Below, one piece after another: positions 1 through 6,152 of a stretch of 9,169 nt of DNA. The notes beneath the pieces were generated by a model. The model did not search any database. It saw only the letters and a list, made by a program, of their open reading frames with translations, and was not told the origin of the DNA. Every line of letters begins with the position of its first letter. The stretch's first letter is position 1. Source of the DNA: an uncultured Clostridia bacterium (GTDB taxonomy: Bacteria > Bacillota > Clostridia > Christensenellales > Borkfalkiaceae); contig CAMORY010000109.1 in the NCBI GenBank assembly GCA_946624395.1, forward strand, positions 1 through 9,169. The letters run 5' to 3'. Made by a program: the position numbers and the translations under genes.

Positions 1-1330
1 CTACGTCAATACGGCGTTTTTCGCCGTTCGCGACCAGAAGATACACTATAGAACTTTTTACTTCGTCCGCTATATCAGAGTCAAATAGCGCTGAAAACAG
101 CAGTTCCCTGTCCTTACCCGCGCCCGCGGAACACAGTATAAACGCCGCGCCCTTTGCGGTCTTTATATCTTCCGAATAAAGCGACAGTTTAAGCGTTTCA
201 CGCGTTTTATCGTCTGCGGCATATATCTTCTTACCGCTTAAGTATTTTGCTATTTCACGCTTTGCCGCTTTTGCTTCCGCTACGGGCAACGCCTTGGCGT
301 ACGGCAAGGGTAAAATCAAGTCCGCTTTGGAATTGTCATTTTCAATATCCTTAAAAAGCGGGAAAAAGTACGCGTAAAAAGCGTCTTCGGGGCTAATTTT
401 AAGTGCCGTCGTCATAGCGTTTACGCCGCTTTTATAATCGCCCAAATTCATAAACGACACGGCGTAAAAAAAGTTCATCATATCGTCGTACGGGCGCTCT
501 TTTAAGATTTCCGCTATACACGAGTTGGCGGTTTTATGGTCGCCGCGCTCTATGGCGCAGGTCGCTATCTTATAGTTTTCGGACTTGTCGCTAGTTCTCA
601 CTTTAAGCGCTTGGTCGTAATAATACTGCGCCTTATCCTTATCCCCCCGTGCCGAATATAAAGACGACAGATTGCAGTAGGCGTTCACGTTTTCGCCGTG
701 GCGGTAAATGGAATCCTTGCATACGTCAATAACTTCTTCGTCGCGACCGGAAAGAAACAGCGAAGTAGCGTAATCGCCGCTTATATCCATCGTGCGGCAC
801 TCTGCGGGAATTCTTTTAAACTGCCTTGCCGCCATAGCCGCATCCCCCGCGGAAAGCGCGCGCTTGGCGTTTTTCGCCACCCCCGAATAGTCGGCTACAT
901 TATACGGGTACGCGATATAATAGCCGTCCTTTCTGAATTCCGACGAAGAAAAAAACCTTATTATCTCTTCGTCAAGCCCTTCTTCGGCGATAAACCCGTC
1001 TTTTTCCATTTTTAAGTGAAAATAGTAGCCCGAAGCCCACAGGTTATCGAGATAGAAAAAGTTGATGGCAAGTTCTTCGTAAGCAACGCCCTGCTTGTCT
1101 TTGGGACAAACGGTAAGATACTTGAACCAGTAGCGGTTTGAAAGTTCCAAAAGCCCCATATCGGTATAGCAATCGGCAACGTCCGCTATCGCTTTGTAAT
1201 CGTTTGAGCCCGCGTTTAGCACAGTAAGGTACAGCCCGAGCGCGCCTAACAAATCGCCGCCGTCCGCCTTATCGTCGGCAAGCCGTTTATAAACGCTTAC
1301 GCTCTCAAATTTTTTCACTACTTTTTTCAT
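1..1330 (-). CDS. TPR-repeat protein, function unknown (3' end beyond window)
   Basis: Open from an ATG at 1330 through the left edge: 443 codons without a stop, C-terminus missing. I do not recognise a specific family. The protein is rich in helical tetratricopeptide-like units. The clearest are around residues 213-246 (NAYCNLSSLYSARGDKDKAQ, then YYYDQALKV), 249-280 and 282-315 (FFYAVSFMNLGDYKSG, then ALKISPED). Weaker units lie near 24-75 and 152-200. After about residue 345 the sequence becomes Lys/Ala-rich and less repeat-like. No signal peptide or membrane segment is seen, so it is probably cytoplasmic, acting as a protein-binding scaffold. The ATG lies 3 bases after the Hsp33 stop codon, with no good Shine-Dalgarno of its own, so translation is probably coupled to Hsp33. 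TPR architecture is well supported; the role is not. Confidence 0.8.
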   Translation of the reverse strand, partial: MKKVVKKFESVSVYKRLADDKADGGDLLGALGLYLTVLNAGSNDYKAIADVADCYTDMGLLELSNRYWFKYLTVCPKDKQGVAYEELAINFFYLDNLWASGYYFHLKMEKDGFIAEEGLDEEIIRFFSSSEFRKDGYYIAYPYNVADYSGVAKNAKRALSAGDAAMAARQFKRIPAECRTMDISGDYATSLFLSGRDEEVIDVCKDSIYRHGENVNAYCNLSSLYSARGDKDKAQYYYDQALKVRTSDKSENYKIATCAIERGDHKTANSCIAEILKERPYDDMMNFFYAVSFMNLGDYKSGVNAMTTALKISPEDAFYAYFFPLFKDIENDNSKADLILPLPYAKALPVAEAKAAKREIAKYLSGKKIYAADDKTRETLKLSLYSEDIKTAKGAAFILCSAGAGKDRELLFSALFDSDIADEVKSSIVYLLVANGEKRRIDV

Positions 1331-1333
1331 ATG

Positions 1334-2188
1334 CTAAAACATTTCAGCCACGTCTTCCGCGCCGAAAGAATATTCTTTGCCGCAGAATTCGCAGTTTACT
1401 TTTATTACCTTTTCTTTTGCTATTATGTCTTCAAGTTCGGCTTTGCCTAAAGACACGAGTATCCCTTTAACGTATTCCCTATCGCAAAGGCACTTGTATA
1501 TCGGATTGTATTCAGTAAACTCCGCGCCGCCGAACAGTTCCTTAAAAAGCCCTTCCGCGCCCAAATCCCGTATCTTTGCCGAAACGTCTGACAAGGATTT
1601 TACGATATTTTCCGCCTTTATGAGCGAACTTTCCGTTGCGGCGGGCATTGCCTGAACTATAACTCCGCCAGAGCCCACGCACGTGCGGTCAGTACCGATT
1701 AAAACGCCAAGCGCCATAGCCGTGGGCTGCTGTTCGCTGTACGCGTAATATGCGGTAAAATCTTCGGCAATTTCGCCGCTAACTAGCCCGCAACTGCCGG
1801 AATACGGTTCTTTAAGTCCCATACTTTTAACGACGGTTATTCTGCCCGTTTTGCCGACAAACCCGCTTACGTCGAGTTTTCCGTTTGGCTTTAAGGGCAG
1901 TTCCGCCGTGGCGTTCGCCACCGAACCGCGCATAAATAAATCGCCGCCCCCGCACACGGTAATCCTGCCGCCCGCGCCGTCCCCTTTGACGTTTACGAAT
2001 AGTTTATCTTCCTTATTTTTAAGCCCGCTTGCCATAAAGGTACAGGCGGTCATAGTTCTTCCGAACGCCGCCGCCGCAACGGGCGATAAATTATGAATTT
2101 TTATGCTCTCGTTCACCATATCGGTGGTATCAAGCACCGCGACGGAAATTTCCCCGCCAAAAACGAGCGATTTTAACAGTTTTCCCAC
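1334..2188 (-). CDS. hslO: Hsp33 redox-regulated holdase chaperone
   Basis: Hsp33 is a cytoplasmic ATP-independent chaperone. Under oxidising and unfolding stress its zinc-binding cysteines form disulfides and it binds unfolding proteins. The zinc site is intact: CLC at residues 233-235 and CEFC at 266-269, a CXC-X30-CXXC spacing equal to that of Bacillus subtilis Hsp33. The N-terminal domain carries the family signatures TTDMVNES, AAAAFGRTMTA, GKLDVSGFVG and SEQQPTAMALGVL. I choose the GTG at 2188 (284 residues): GAAAGG sits 7 bases upstream, and MGKLLKSLVFGGE... aligns without gaps to the B. subtilis start, with TTDMV at the same offset. A TTG at 2203 would add five residues but would put the ribosome binding site inside the gene. 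It lies 43 bases after the antiporter stop and 3 bases before the TPR gene, so it is the middle gene of a likely operon. Confidence 0.97.
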   Translation of the reverse strand: MGKLLKSLVFGGEISVAVLDTTDMVNESIKIHNLSPVAAAAFGRTMTACTFMASGLKNKEDKLFVNVKGDGAGGRITVCGGGDLFMRGSVANATAELPLKPNGKLDVSGFVGKTGRITVVKSMGLKEPYSGSCGLVSGEIAEDFTAYYAYSEQQPTAMALGVLIGTDRTCVGSGGVIVQAMPAATESSLIKAENIVKSLSDVSAKIRDLGAEGLFKELFGGAEFTEYNPIYKCLCDREYVKGILVSLGKAELEDIIAKEKVIKVNCEFCGKEYSFGAEDVAEMF

Positions 2189-2195
2189 ATTACTA

Positions 2196-2201
2196 CCTTT
2201 C
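2196..2201 (-). promoter_or_regulatory. Ribosome binding site that fixes the hslO start
   Basis: GAAAGG lies 7 bases before the GTG at 2188. It decides between that GTG and the in-frame TTG at 2203. The ATG overlapping the GTG (2190-2188) is in another frame and meets a stop after four codons. Confidence 0.7.
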
Positions 2202-2231
2202 AAATATCAATTACAAATTACTAAACGCGTT

Positions 2232-3515
2232 TTAATCGAAATGCCCTTCTTCAAGTTCTTGCCTAGTCGGAAGGGGCGGCGTGTCGTCGCGCTTATAAAG
2301 CAGTTTTAAGAGAATAGGCGCAAGCAAAGAACTTACCATAACAAGCAGCACCACTATAACCCTGTACTTTGGGTCGATAATGCCGCCCGCTATACCCTTC
2401 TCCATAACGATTAAAGCCACTTCGCCGCGCGCTATCATACCGACGCCCGTTTTAACGCTGTCTTTAAACCCGAATTTCATAATCCGCGCCATACCGCCGC
2501 AACCTATGATTTTAGTTAAAATCGCGACCAGCGTAAACGTCGCCGCAAATAGCAGCGTTTCGGCGGCAAAGCCCTGAAAACTCATTTTTATCCCTATCCC
2601 CGCGAAAAAGATAGGCGCGAATATAGTATAAGAGTTTATTGAAACCTTTCTGTCGACGTACTGCGCGGACTTATGGTTGGTTGAAAGCACCAGCCCCGCT
2701 ATATAAGCGCCCGTTATATCCGCCACACCGAACACTTTTTCTGCAATAAAGGCGTATAAAAAGCAAAGCGCTATGGATAAAATGGGTATTCTTCGCGTAT
2801 GCGGCGCTTTTTTCTCTATGTATTTAAATAGTTTTGAAAACCCTATCCCCGCAAAGATTGCGAACACGAAAAAGGTTAAAATCCATATAATTGCAATAAA
2901 GGCGTTGCCGTTCGGGTTGATTAGATTAAGCACGGTATTTTCCGCACTCTTTGCGCCAGACAGCGAAAGAACTATCGCAAGTACCATTATGCCCAACACG
3001 TCGTCTATTATGGCGGCGGAAAGTATAACCGTGCCGACTTTTGTCTGTAGTTTACCCAGTTCCCTTAACACTTCGACGGTAATTCCGACGGAAGTCGCCG
3101 TCATTATAACGCCTACAAATACCCACGAAAACGCGCCGTGAGAAGCATCAGGCAAAAACAACGCGCCAACCCCAGTTCCCGCGGCAAGCGGCAATAAAAC
3201 GCCCGCGGTGGCGACTGCAAAGGCAACCGCGCCAGTACTTTTAACGTCTTTAAGGTTGGTTTCAAGCCCTGCGGTGAACATAACGAAAATTACGCCTACT
3301 TCCGCAAATACTTTAAGATATTCACTCTCATCTATCGGGAATACCGCCGCACCGCTAAAATCAAACATCAAAGACCATATGGCAGGACCTATAAAAATCC
3401 CCGCCACGATAAACCCGAGCACCTGCGGAAGTCCTAACTTCCGCATTAAAATGCCGAGCATTTTTGTCGAAAACAATATTATCGCTATCTGACAAAGAAA
3501 ATCCGTAATTTCCAT
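2232..3515 (-). CDS. CPA2-family cation/proton antiporter (Na+/H+ exchanger type)
   Basis: A 427-residue integral membrane protein of the sodium/hydrogen exchanger fold, with about 12-13 hydrophobic segments from residue 5 to 407. Family marks are FVMFTAGLETNLKDVK (about 77-92), the TATSVGITVEVLRELGKLQT stretch (about 139-158), the core IIDDVLGI with Asp171-Asp172, FFAGIGIKMSF (about 303-313) and GMIARGEVALIV (359-370). The adjacent Asp pair is the ion-binding pair of electrogenic CPA2 exchangers such as NapA, whereas Kef potassium channels carry Gln-Asp there. I therefore infer Na+(Li+)/H+ exchange rather than glutathione-gated K+ efflux. There is no TrkA-N nucleotide-binding domain; the protein ends with a short polar tail. 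The ATG at 3515 has only a weak ribosome binding site, but the hydrophobic N-terminus fits the family. It probably leads the antiporter-hslO-TPR operon and would act in pH or sodium homeostasis. Confidence 0.92.
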   Translation of the reverse strand: MEITDFLCQIAIILFSTKMLGILMRKLGLPQVLGFIVAGIFIGPAIWSLMFDFSGAAVFPIDESEYLKVFAEVGVIFVMFTAGLETNLKDVKSTGAVAFAVATAGVLLPLAAGTGVGALFLPDASHGAFSWVFVGVIMTATSVGITVEVLRELGKLQTKVGTVILSAAIIDDVLGIMVLAIVLSLSGAKSAENTVLNLINPNGNAFIAIIWILTFFVFAIFAGIGFSKLFKYIEKKAPHTRRIPILSIALCFLYAFIAEKVFGVADITGAYIAGLVLSTNHKSAQYVDRKVSINSYTIFAPIFFAGIGIKMSFQGFAAETLLFAATFTLVAILTKIIGCGGMARIMKFGFKDSVKTGVGMIARGEVALIVMEKGIAGGIIDPKYRVIVVLLVMVSSLLAPILLKLLYKRDDTPPLPTRQELEEGHFD

Positions 3516-3545
3516 ATCCGTTTTACACTTTTTATCTTTATTCCG

Positions 3546-3551
3546 ATTATA
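3546..3551 (-). promoter_or_regulatory. Candidate -10 element for the antiporter operon
   Basis: Read on the minus strand this is a perfect TATAAT, 30 bases before the antiporter ATG. No good -35 hexamer stands 16-18 bases upstream, so the promoter is weak, depends on an activator, or is a chance match in AT-rich DNA. It is the best candidate in the 103-base gap between the two minus-strand genes. Confidence 0.35.
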
Positions 3552-3560
3552 ATATTAAAG

Positions 3561-3584
3561 AACGCAAACTTTGTTGTTTACGCC
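3561..3584 (-). terminator. Weak terminator-like hairpin after the membrane-protein gene
   Basis: In the minus-strand RNA, GGCGUAAAC can pair with GUUUGCGUU around a 6-base loop: nine pairs, three of them G-U. A short imperfect U-rich run follows. On the plus strand the same three positions are A-C mismatches, so the fold suits only the leftward transcript, which fits termination of the gene ending at 3619. The stem has few G-C pairs and the U run is broken, so leaky termination is likely. Confidence 0.35.
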
Positions 3585-3618
3585 CTTTAAGCAAATTTTT
3601 TAATATATCCGCGATTTT

Positions 3619-4884
3619 TTAACGTCTGCGGTTGCGCTTCATAAGTTCTTTCTTGGCTTTTTCTATGCGCTTATCGCGTTCCGCTTTGTCTTTCTCCGCC
3701 GCCTTTTCTTCTTCGGTCGGCAAAAACTCGGGGTCGTTTTTATGCTCTTCGACGTACTTTGCGTAATCGTCGTATATCGCCTGCTTGCTTTCGTTTAAGC
3801 GCACTATATCGTCGCGGTTAAATGAAGTAGGCAGTTCCGCCACTTTCAGTTCGTCGTCGGTTATCGGTTTTATCGGGCGGGAATTAAGCGAAGTACGCGT
3901 AAGCGCCACCTGTTTGCGGTATTGCTTTAACGCTTCGGAATTGCTCTCCTTTACCTTTTCGTAAATACCCCTGTTCTTCTGCGCCCCGGGAACTTTGTCG
4001 TTTATAAATTTATCGTAAGCCCATTGACAGAAATCCGTCCACACAAGAAGAACCTGCGAAAACCCGATAAGCATTATCGCTATTATTCCTATCGGCATAA
4101 AAATGCCGCCGAGCATAAGCAACAAGAAAGGTATAAACCCGAGCAGCAGGAAAAACGCGTTCTGCGGCAACAGCCCTATGGTAAATAAAAAGGAATTTTT
4201 TATAAGCGCGCGGAATTTAAGTTCGTACGTTATACTCATCGTAATCATATGCATAGTCATAAAGGTAAACAATATAATCATAACGATGGATAACACTTTT
4301 GAAACGACGAAAAGCCACGCGCTACCCGCCCCGCTTGCCAGATTGAAATCGGCAACGGAAACGGAAATCACCGACAGATAAAACACGATAGAATACAAGA
4401 GTGCGATAAGAAGCATCTGCTTTATATTCTGTTTTATGCCGCGCCAGAAGTCGTTTGCGACGAAGATGCCTTCCGTCCAGACCATATTTCTTATAACGTA
4501 CGCGCCGCCAGACACGCCGAGCGCGGCTATCATAAGCACTATGGGTAAAAACAGGTAAGTTATAAGGTTGACGTTAAACACTATTTGCTGTTCCGCTCCG
4601 ACAAGCGAAAGCGGCGCCTGATACCCCACGCCGAAGCCTTGCGCGAACGGCATAGACGCGCCGAAACTCGATATCGCCGCCGAGCGGTAGAATATCAAAA
4701 GAAAAAGCGGGATAAAGAACAACAGCACGAGCAGATTTAAAAGCACTAGTTTCCAGAACCTGCCTTTAACTATATCCCAGAACAGTTCCCAACGGTTAGA
4801 CGGAAGCGAAGCCCTTGCGTAGCCTTCCGATTTTTCTGAACCGAGCATAAGTCTTTCGATAAGACCGCGTTTTTTACCAGCCAT
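3619..4884 (-). CDS. Six-helix membrane protein with charged cytoplasmic tail (DUF624/YesL-like)
   Basis: 421 residues from the ATG at 4884. Hydrophobic segments lie at about 44-66, 106-130, 156-178, 188-212, 230-255 and 258-283. The pattern GGAYVIRNMVWTEGIFVAND, then FWRGIKQNIKQ (to residue 155), resembles the DUF624/YesL family, whose members are usually about 200-220 residues and often sit near carbohydrate-uptake genes; their function is not firmly known. Here two features are added: a soluble insertion between helices 1 and 2 (about 67-105), and a hydrophilic tail of about 135 residues (285-421) ending in an alternating acidic/basic helix with a very basic NRRR terminus. I choose this ATG because AAAGGTGG stands 5 bases upstream; a TTG at 4935 would run through that site and a leader hairpin. 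It has its own promoter. Membrane topology is firm, the family is likely, the function unknown. Confidence 0.75.
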   Translation of the reverse strand: MAGKKRGLIERLMLGSEKSEGYARASLPSNRWELFWDIVKGRFWKLVLLNLLVLLFFIPLFLLIFYRSAAISSFGASMPFAQGFGVGYQAPLSLVGAEQQIVFNVNLITYLFLPIVLMIAALGVSGGAYVIRNMVWTEGIFVANDFWRGIKQNIKQMLLIALLYSIVFYLSVISVSVADFNLASGAGSAWLFVVSKVLSIVMIILFTFMTMHMITMSITYELKFRALIKNSFLFTIGLLPQNAFFLLLGFIPFLLLMLGGIFMPIGIIAIMLIGFSQVLLVWTDFCQWAYDKFINDKVPGAQKNRGIYEKVKESNSEALKQYRKQVALTRTSLNSRPIKPITDDELKVAELPTSFNRDDIVRLNESKQAIYDDYAKYVEEHKNDPEFLPTEEEKAAEKDKAERDKRIEKAKKELMKRNRRR

Positions 4885-4889
4885 TTGTA

Positions 4890-4897
4890 CCACCTTT
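4890..4897 (-). promoter_or_regulatory. Ribosome binding site that fixes the membrane-protein start
   Basis: AAAGGTGG on the minus strand, 5 bases before the ATG at 4884. It is much stronger than anything ahead of the TTG at 4935. Its first three bases also form the end of the leader hairpin described at 4895-4932. Confidence 0.75.
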
Positions 4898-4932
4898 GCA
4901 CTCGCGCCGTGTTTTGCGGCAACGGGTGCAAA
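4895..4932 (-). promoter_or_regulatory. Structured 5' leader hairpin touching the ribosome binding site
   Basis: In the leftward transcript, UUUGCAC (4932-4926) pairs perfectly with GUGCAAA (4901-4895). Inside that stem, C-G and G-C pairs, a bulged U and a U-G pair lead to a second G-C stem, GCCG (4920-4917) with CGGC (4909-4906), closed by the 7-base loop CAAAACA. The final AAA of the 3' arm is the start of the AAAGGUGG ribosome binding site. The structure lies wholly between the predicted promoter and the start codon. It may modulate translation, or simply protect the 5' end; no known riboswitch class is recognised. Confidence 0.45.
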
Positions 4933-4950
4933 CAATAATTTTCTAATATA

Positions 4951-4979
4951 ATATTAAACTAATTTTAAACTTTTATCAA
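4951..4979 (-). promoter_or_regulatory. Candidate sigma-A promoter of the membrane-protein gene
   Basis: On the minus strand TTGATA (4979-4974) and TAATAT (4956-4951) are separated by exactly 17 bases, matching the TTGACA/TATAAT consensus at 5/6 and 4/6. The predicted transcript would begin near 4944 and carry a leader of about 60 bases containing the hairpin. The surrounding DNA is very AT-rich, so chance matches are possible. Confidence 0.45.
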
Positions 4980-5027
4980 ATAAAAAACGGGCTTTAACCG
5001 AAAAAAACTTTACTTTTTTTACGGCGT

Positions 5028-5054
5028 TTGTTAAACTATTAAAAAAAGTATAAA
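5028..5054 (+). promoter_or_regulatory. Candidate promoter of the asd-dap-sepF operon
   Basis: TTGTTA (5028-5033) and TATAAA (5049-5054) stand 15 bases apart, slightly short. An alternative pair with 17-base spacing is TTTACT (5009-5014) and TAAACT (5032-5037). Either would give a leader of only about 20-40 bases, too short for a lysine riboswitch or T-box. It is back-to-back with the leftward promoter at 4951-4979. Confidence 0.35.
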
Positions 5055-5080
5055 TAAATTTTAATTTCGGAGATGCAAAC

Positions 5081-6100
5081 ATGAGAAAGTACAACGTGGC
5101 AGTAGTCGGCGCAACAGGCATGGTCGGCAGAAAGTTTTTACAGGTTTTGACGGAAAGACAACTTCCCGTAGAAAACTATTACCTTTTCGCTTCCGCAAAA
5201 TCCGCGGGAACGGAAATAGATTTTATGGGCAAGCCGCATAAAGTCATAGAACTTAAAGAAGAAAATATCGTCGATAAAAAGATAGATATCGCGCTGTTTT
5301 CGGCGGGTGGGGACGTCAGCCGCGAATTTGCGCCAATCTTTGCAAAGCACGGAACGCTCGTTATAGATAACTCCAACGCGTGGAGAAGGGAAAAAGACGT
5401 ACCGCTCGTTGTTCCGGAATGCAACGCAAAAGACATATTATGTCATAGAAACATAATCGCTAACCCCAACTGCTCTACTATTCAGGCGGTAGTGGCGTTA
5501 AAGCCCTTGCACGAAGCGTTTAAGATTAAGCGCGTCATCTATTCCACCTATCAGGCGGTATCGGGCGCGGGCGTTAAAGGGTTCAACGACCTTAAGGGCG
5601 GCATCTGCGGCGAAGCGCCCCAGAAATTCCCCTACCCCATATTCGGAAACTGTCTGCCGCATATAGACGTATTCTTGGATAACGGCTACACGCGCGAAGA
5701 AGACAAGATGATTTTCGAAACCAAAAAGATTTTGGGCGACCAGAATATTAAAATCACCGCGACCTGCGTACGCGTTCCCGTGTACTACGGACACAGCGAA
5801 TCCGTTAACGTAGAATTCGAAAAACCCTGCACCGTAGAACAGGTAAAAGACGTGCTGTCCAAAGCCACGGGCGTAGTTATTCAGGACGACCCGTCCAAAA
5901 ACTTATATCCTATGGCAATCACCGCGGAAAACCGCGACGAAGTGTTCGTCGGCAGAATAAGGAAGGACGACACGGTAGATAGCGGCATCAACTTCTGGGT
6001 AGTTGCGGACAATATCAGAAAGGGCGCTGCGACCAACGCCGTTCAGATTGCCGAATACGCTATAAAAATGGACGCGGTAAAAGACCAACTCAATAAATAA
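5081..6100 (+). CDS. asd: Aspartate-semialdehyde dehydrogenase
   Basis: Catalyses NADPH-dependent reduction of L-aspartyl phosphate to L-aspartate 4-semialdehyde, the branch point to lysine/diaminopimelate, threonine and methionine; cytoplasmic. The 339 residues match the usual length of the Gram-positive form. The N-terminal nucleotide-binding fold has VVGATGMVGRKFLQVL (8-23). The catalytic cysteine is Cys131 in NPNCSTIQ; YQAVSGAG (157-164) supplies the substrate-site glutamine (Gln158); RVPVYYGHSE (231-240) supplies Arg231 and the general-base histidine His238. No key residue is missing. The ATG at 5081 has GGAG 8 bases upstream. It is the first gene of the plus-strand operon, 52 bases before dapA, whose enzyme uses its product directly. 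Confidence 0.97.
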   Translation: MRKYNVAVVGATGMVGRKFLQVLTERQLPVENYYLFASAKSAGTEIDFMGKPHKVIELKEENIVDKKIDIALFSAGGDVSREFAPIFAKHGTLVIDNSNAWRREKDVPLVVPECNAKDILCHRNIIANPNCSTIQAVVALKPLHEAFKIKRVIYSTYQAVSGAGVKGFNDLKGGICGEAPQKFPYPIFGNCLPHIDVFLDNGYTREEDKMIFETKKILGDQNIKITATCVRVPVYYGHSESVNVEFEKPCTVEQVKDVLSKATGVVIQDDPSKNLYPMAITAENRDEVFVGRIRKDDTVDSGINFWVVADNIRKGAATNAVQIAEYAIKMDAVKDQLNK

Positions 6101-6127
6101 CAACGCGGCTTTATCGGCGTTATTTAT
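6093..6127 (+). repeat. AT-rich inverted repeat across the asd stop codon
   Basis: ATAAATAAC (6093-6101) is perfectly complementary to GTTATTTAT (6119-6127) with a 17-base loop. A competing inner pairing, AACGC (6102-6106) with GCGTT (6117-6121), shares bases with it. The nearest T run lies 8 bases further on (6135-6141). It could be a weak attenuator or an mRNA-stability element between asd and dapA, or chance in AT-rich spacer. Confidence 0.3.
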
Positions 6128-6142
6128 AAAATAAATTTTTTC

Positions 6143-6148
6143 GGAGGG
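6143..6148 (+). promoter_or_regulatory. Strong ribosome binding site of dapA
   Basis: GGAGGG with a 4-base spacer to the ATG at 6153, the strongest Shine-Dalgarno in the operon after sepF. It allows independent initiation after the 52-base asd-dapA gap. The gap also holds an AT-rich inverted repeat (6093-6127) but no convincing promoter. Confidence 0.7.
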
Positions 6149-6152
6149 TAAA

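Noticed and set aside
698..1015. Plus-strand reading frame of 105 codons
   Set aside because: Lies wholly inside the minus-strand TPR gene, has no ribosome binding site or recognisable domain; other frames opposite hslO, the antiporter, asd, dapA and dapB were dismissed for the same reasons.
2189..2203. TTG start of hslO at 2203
   Set aside because: Adds five residues across the ribosome binding site; the GTG at 2188 aligns exactly with the start of Bacillus Hsp33.
4885..4935. Extension of the membrane protein to a TTG start at 4935
   Set aside because: It would translate through the AAAGGTGG ribosome binding site and the leader hairpin, and adds a non-hydrophobic stretch with no family support; the ATG at 4884 has ideal spacing.
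5073..5084. Three-codon leader peptide (Met-Gln-Thr-stop) overlapping the asd start
   Set aside because: Its ATG abuts GGAG with no spacer, so ribosomes would initiate at 5081; too short to be meaningful.
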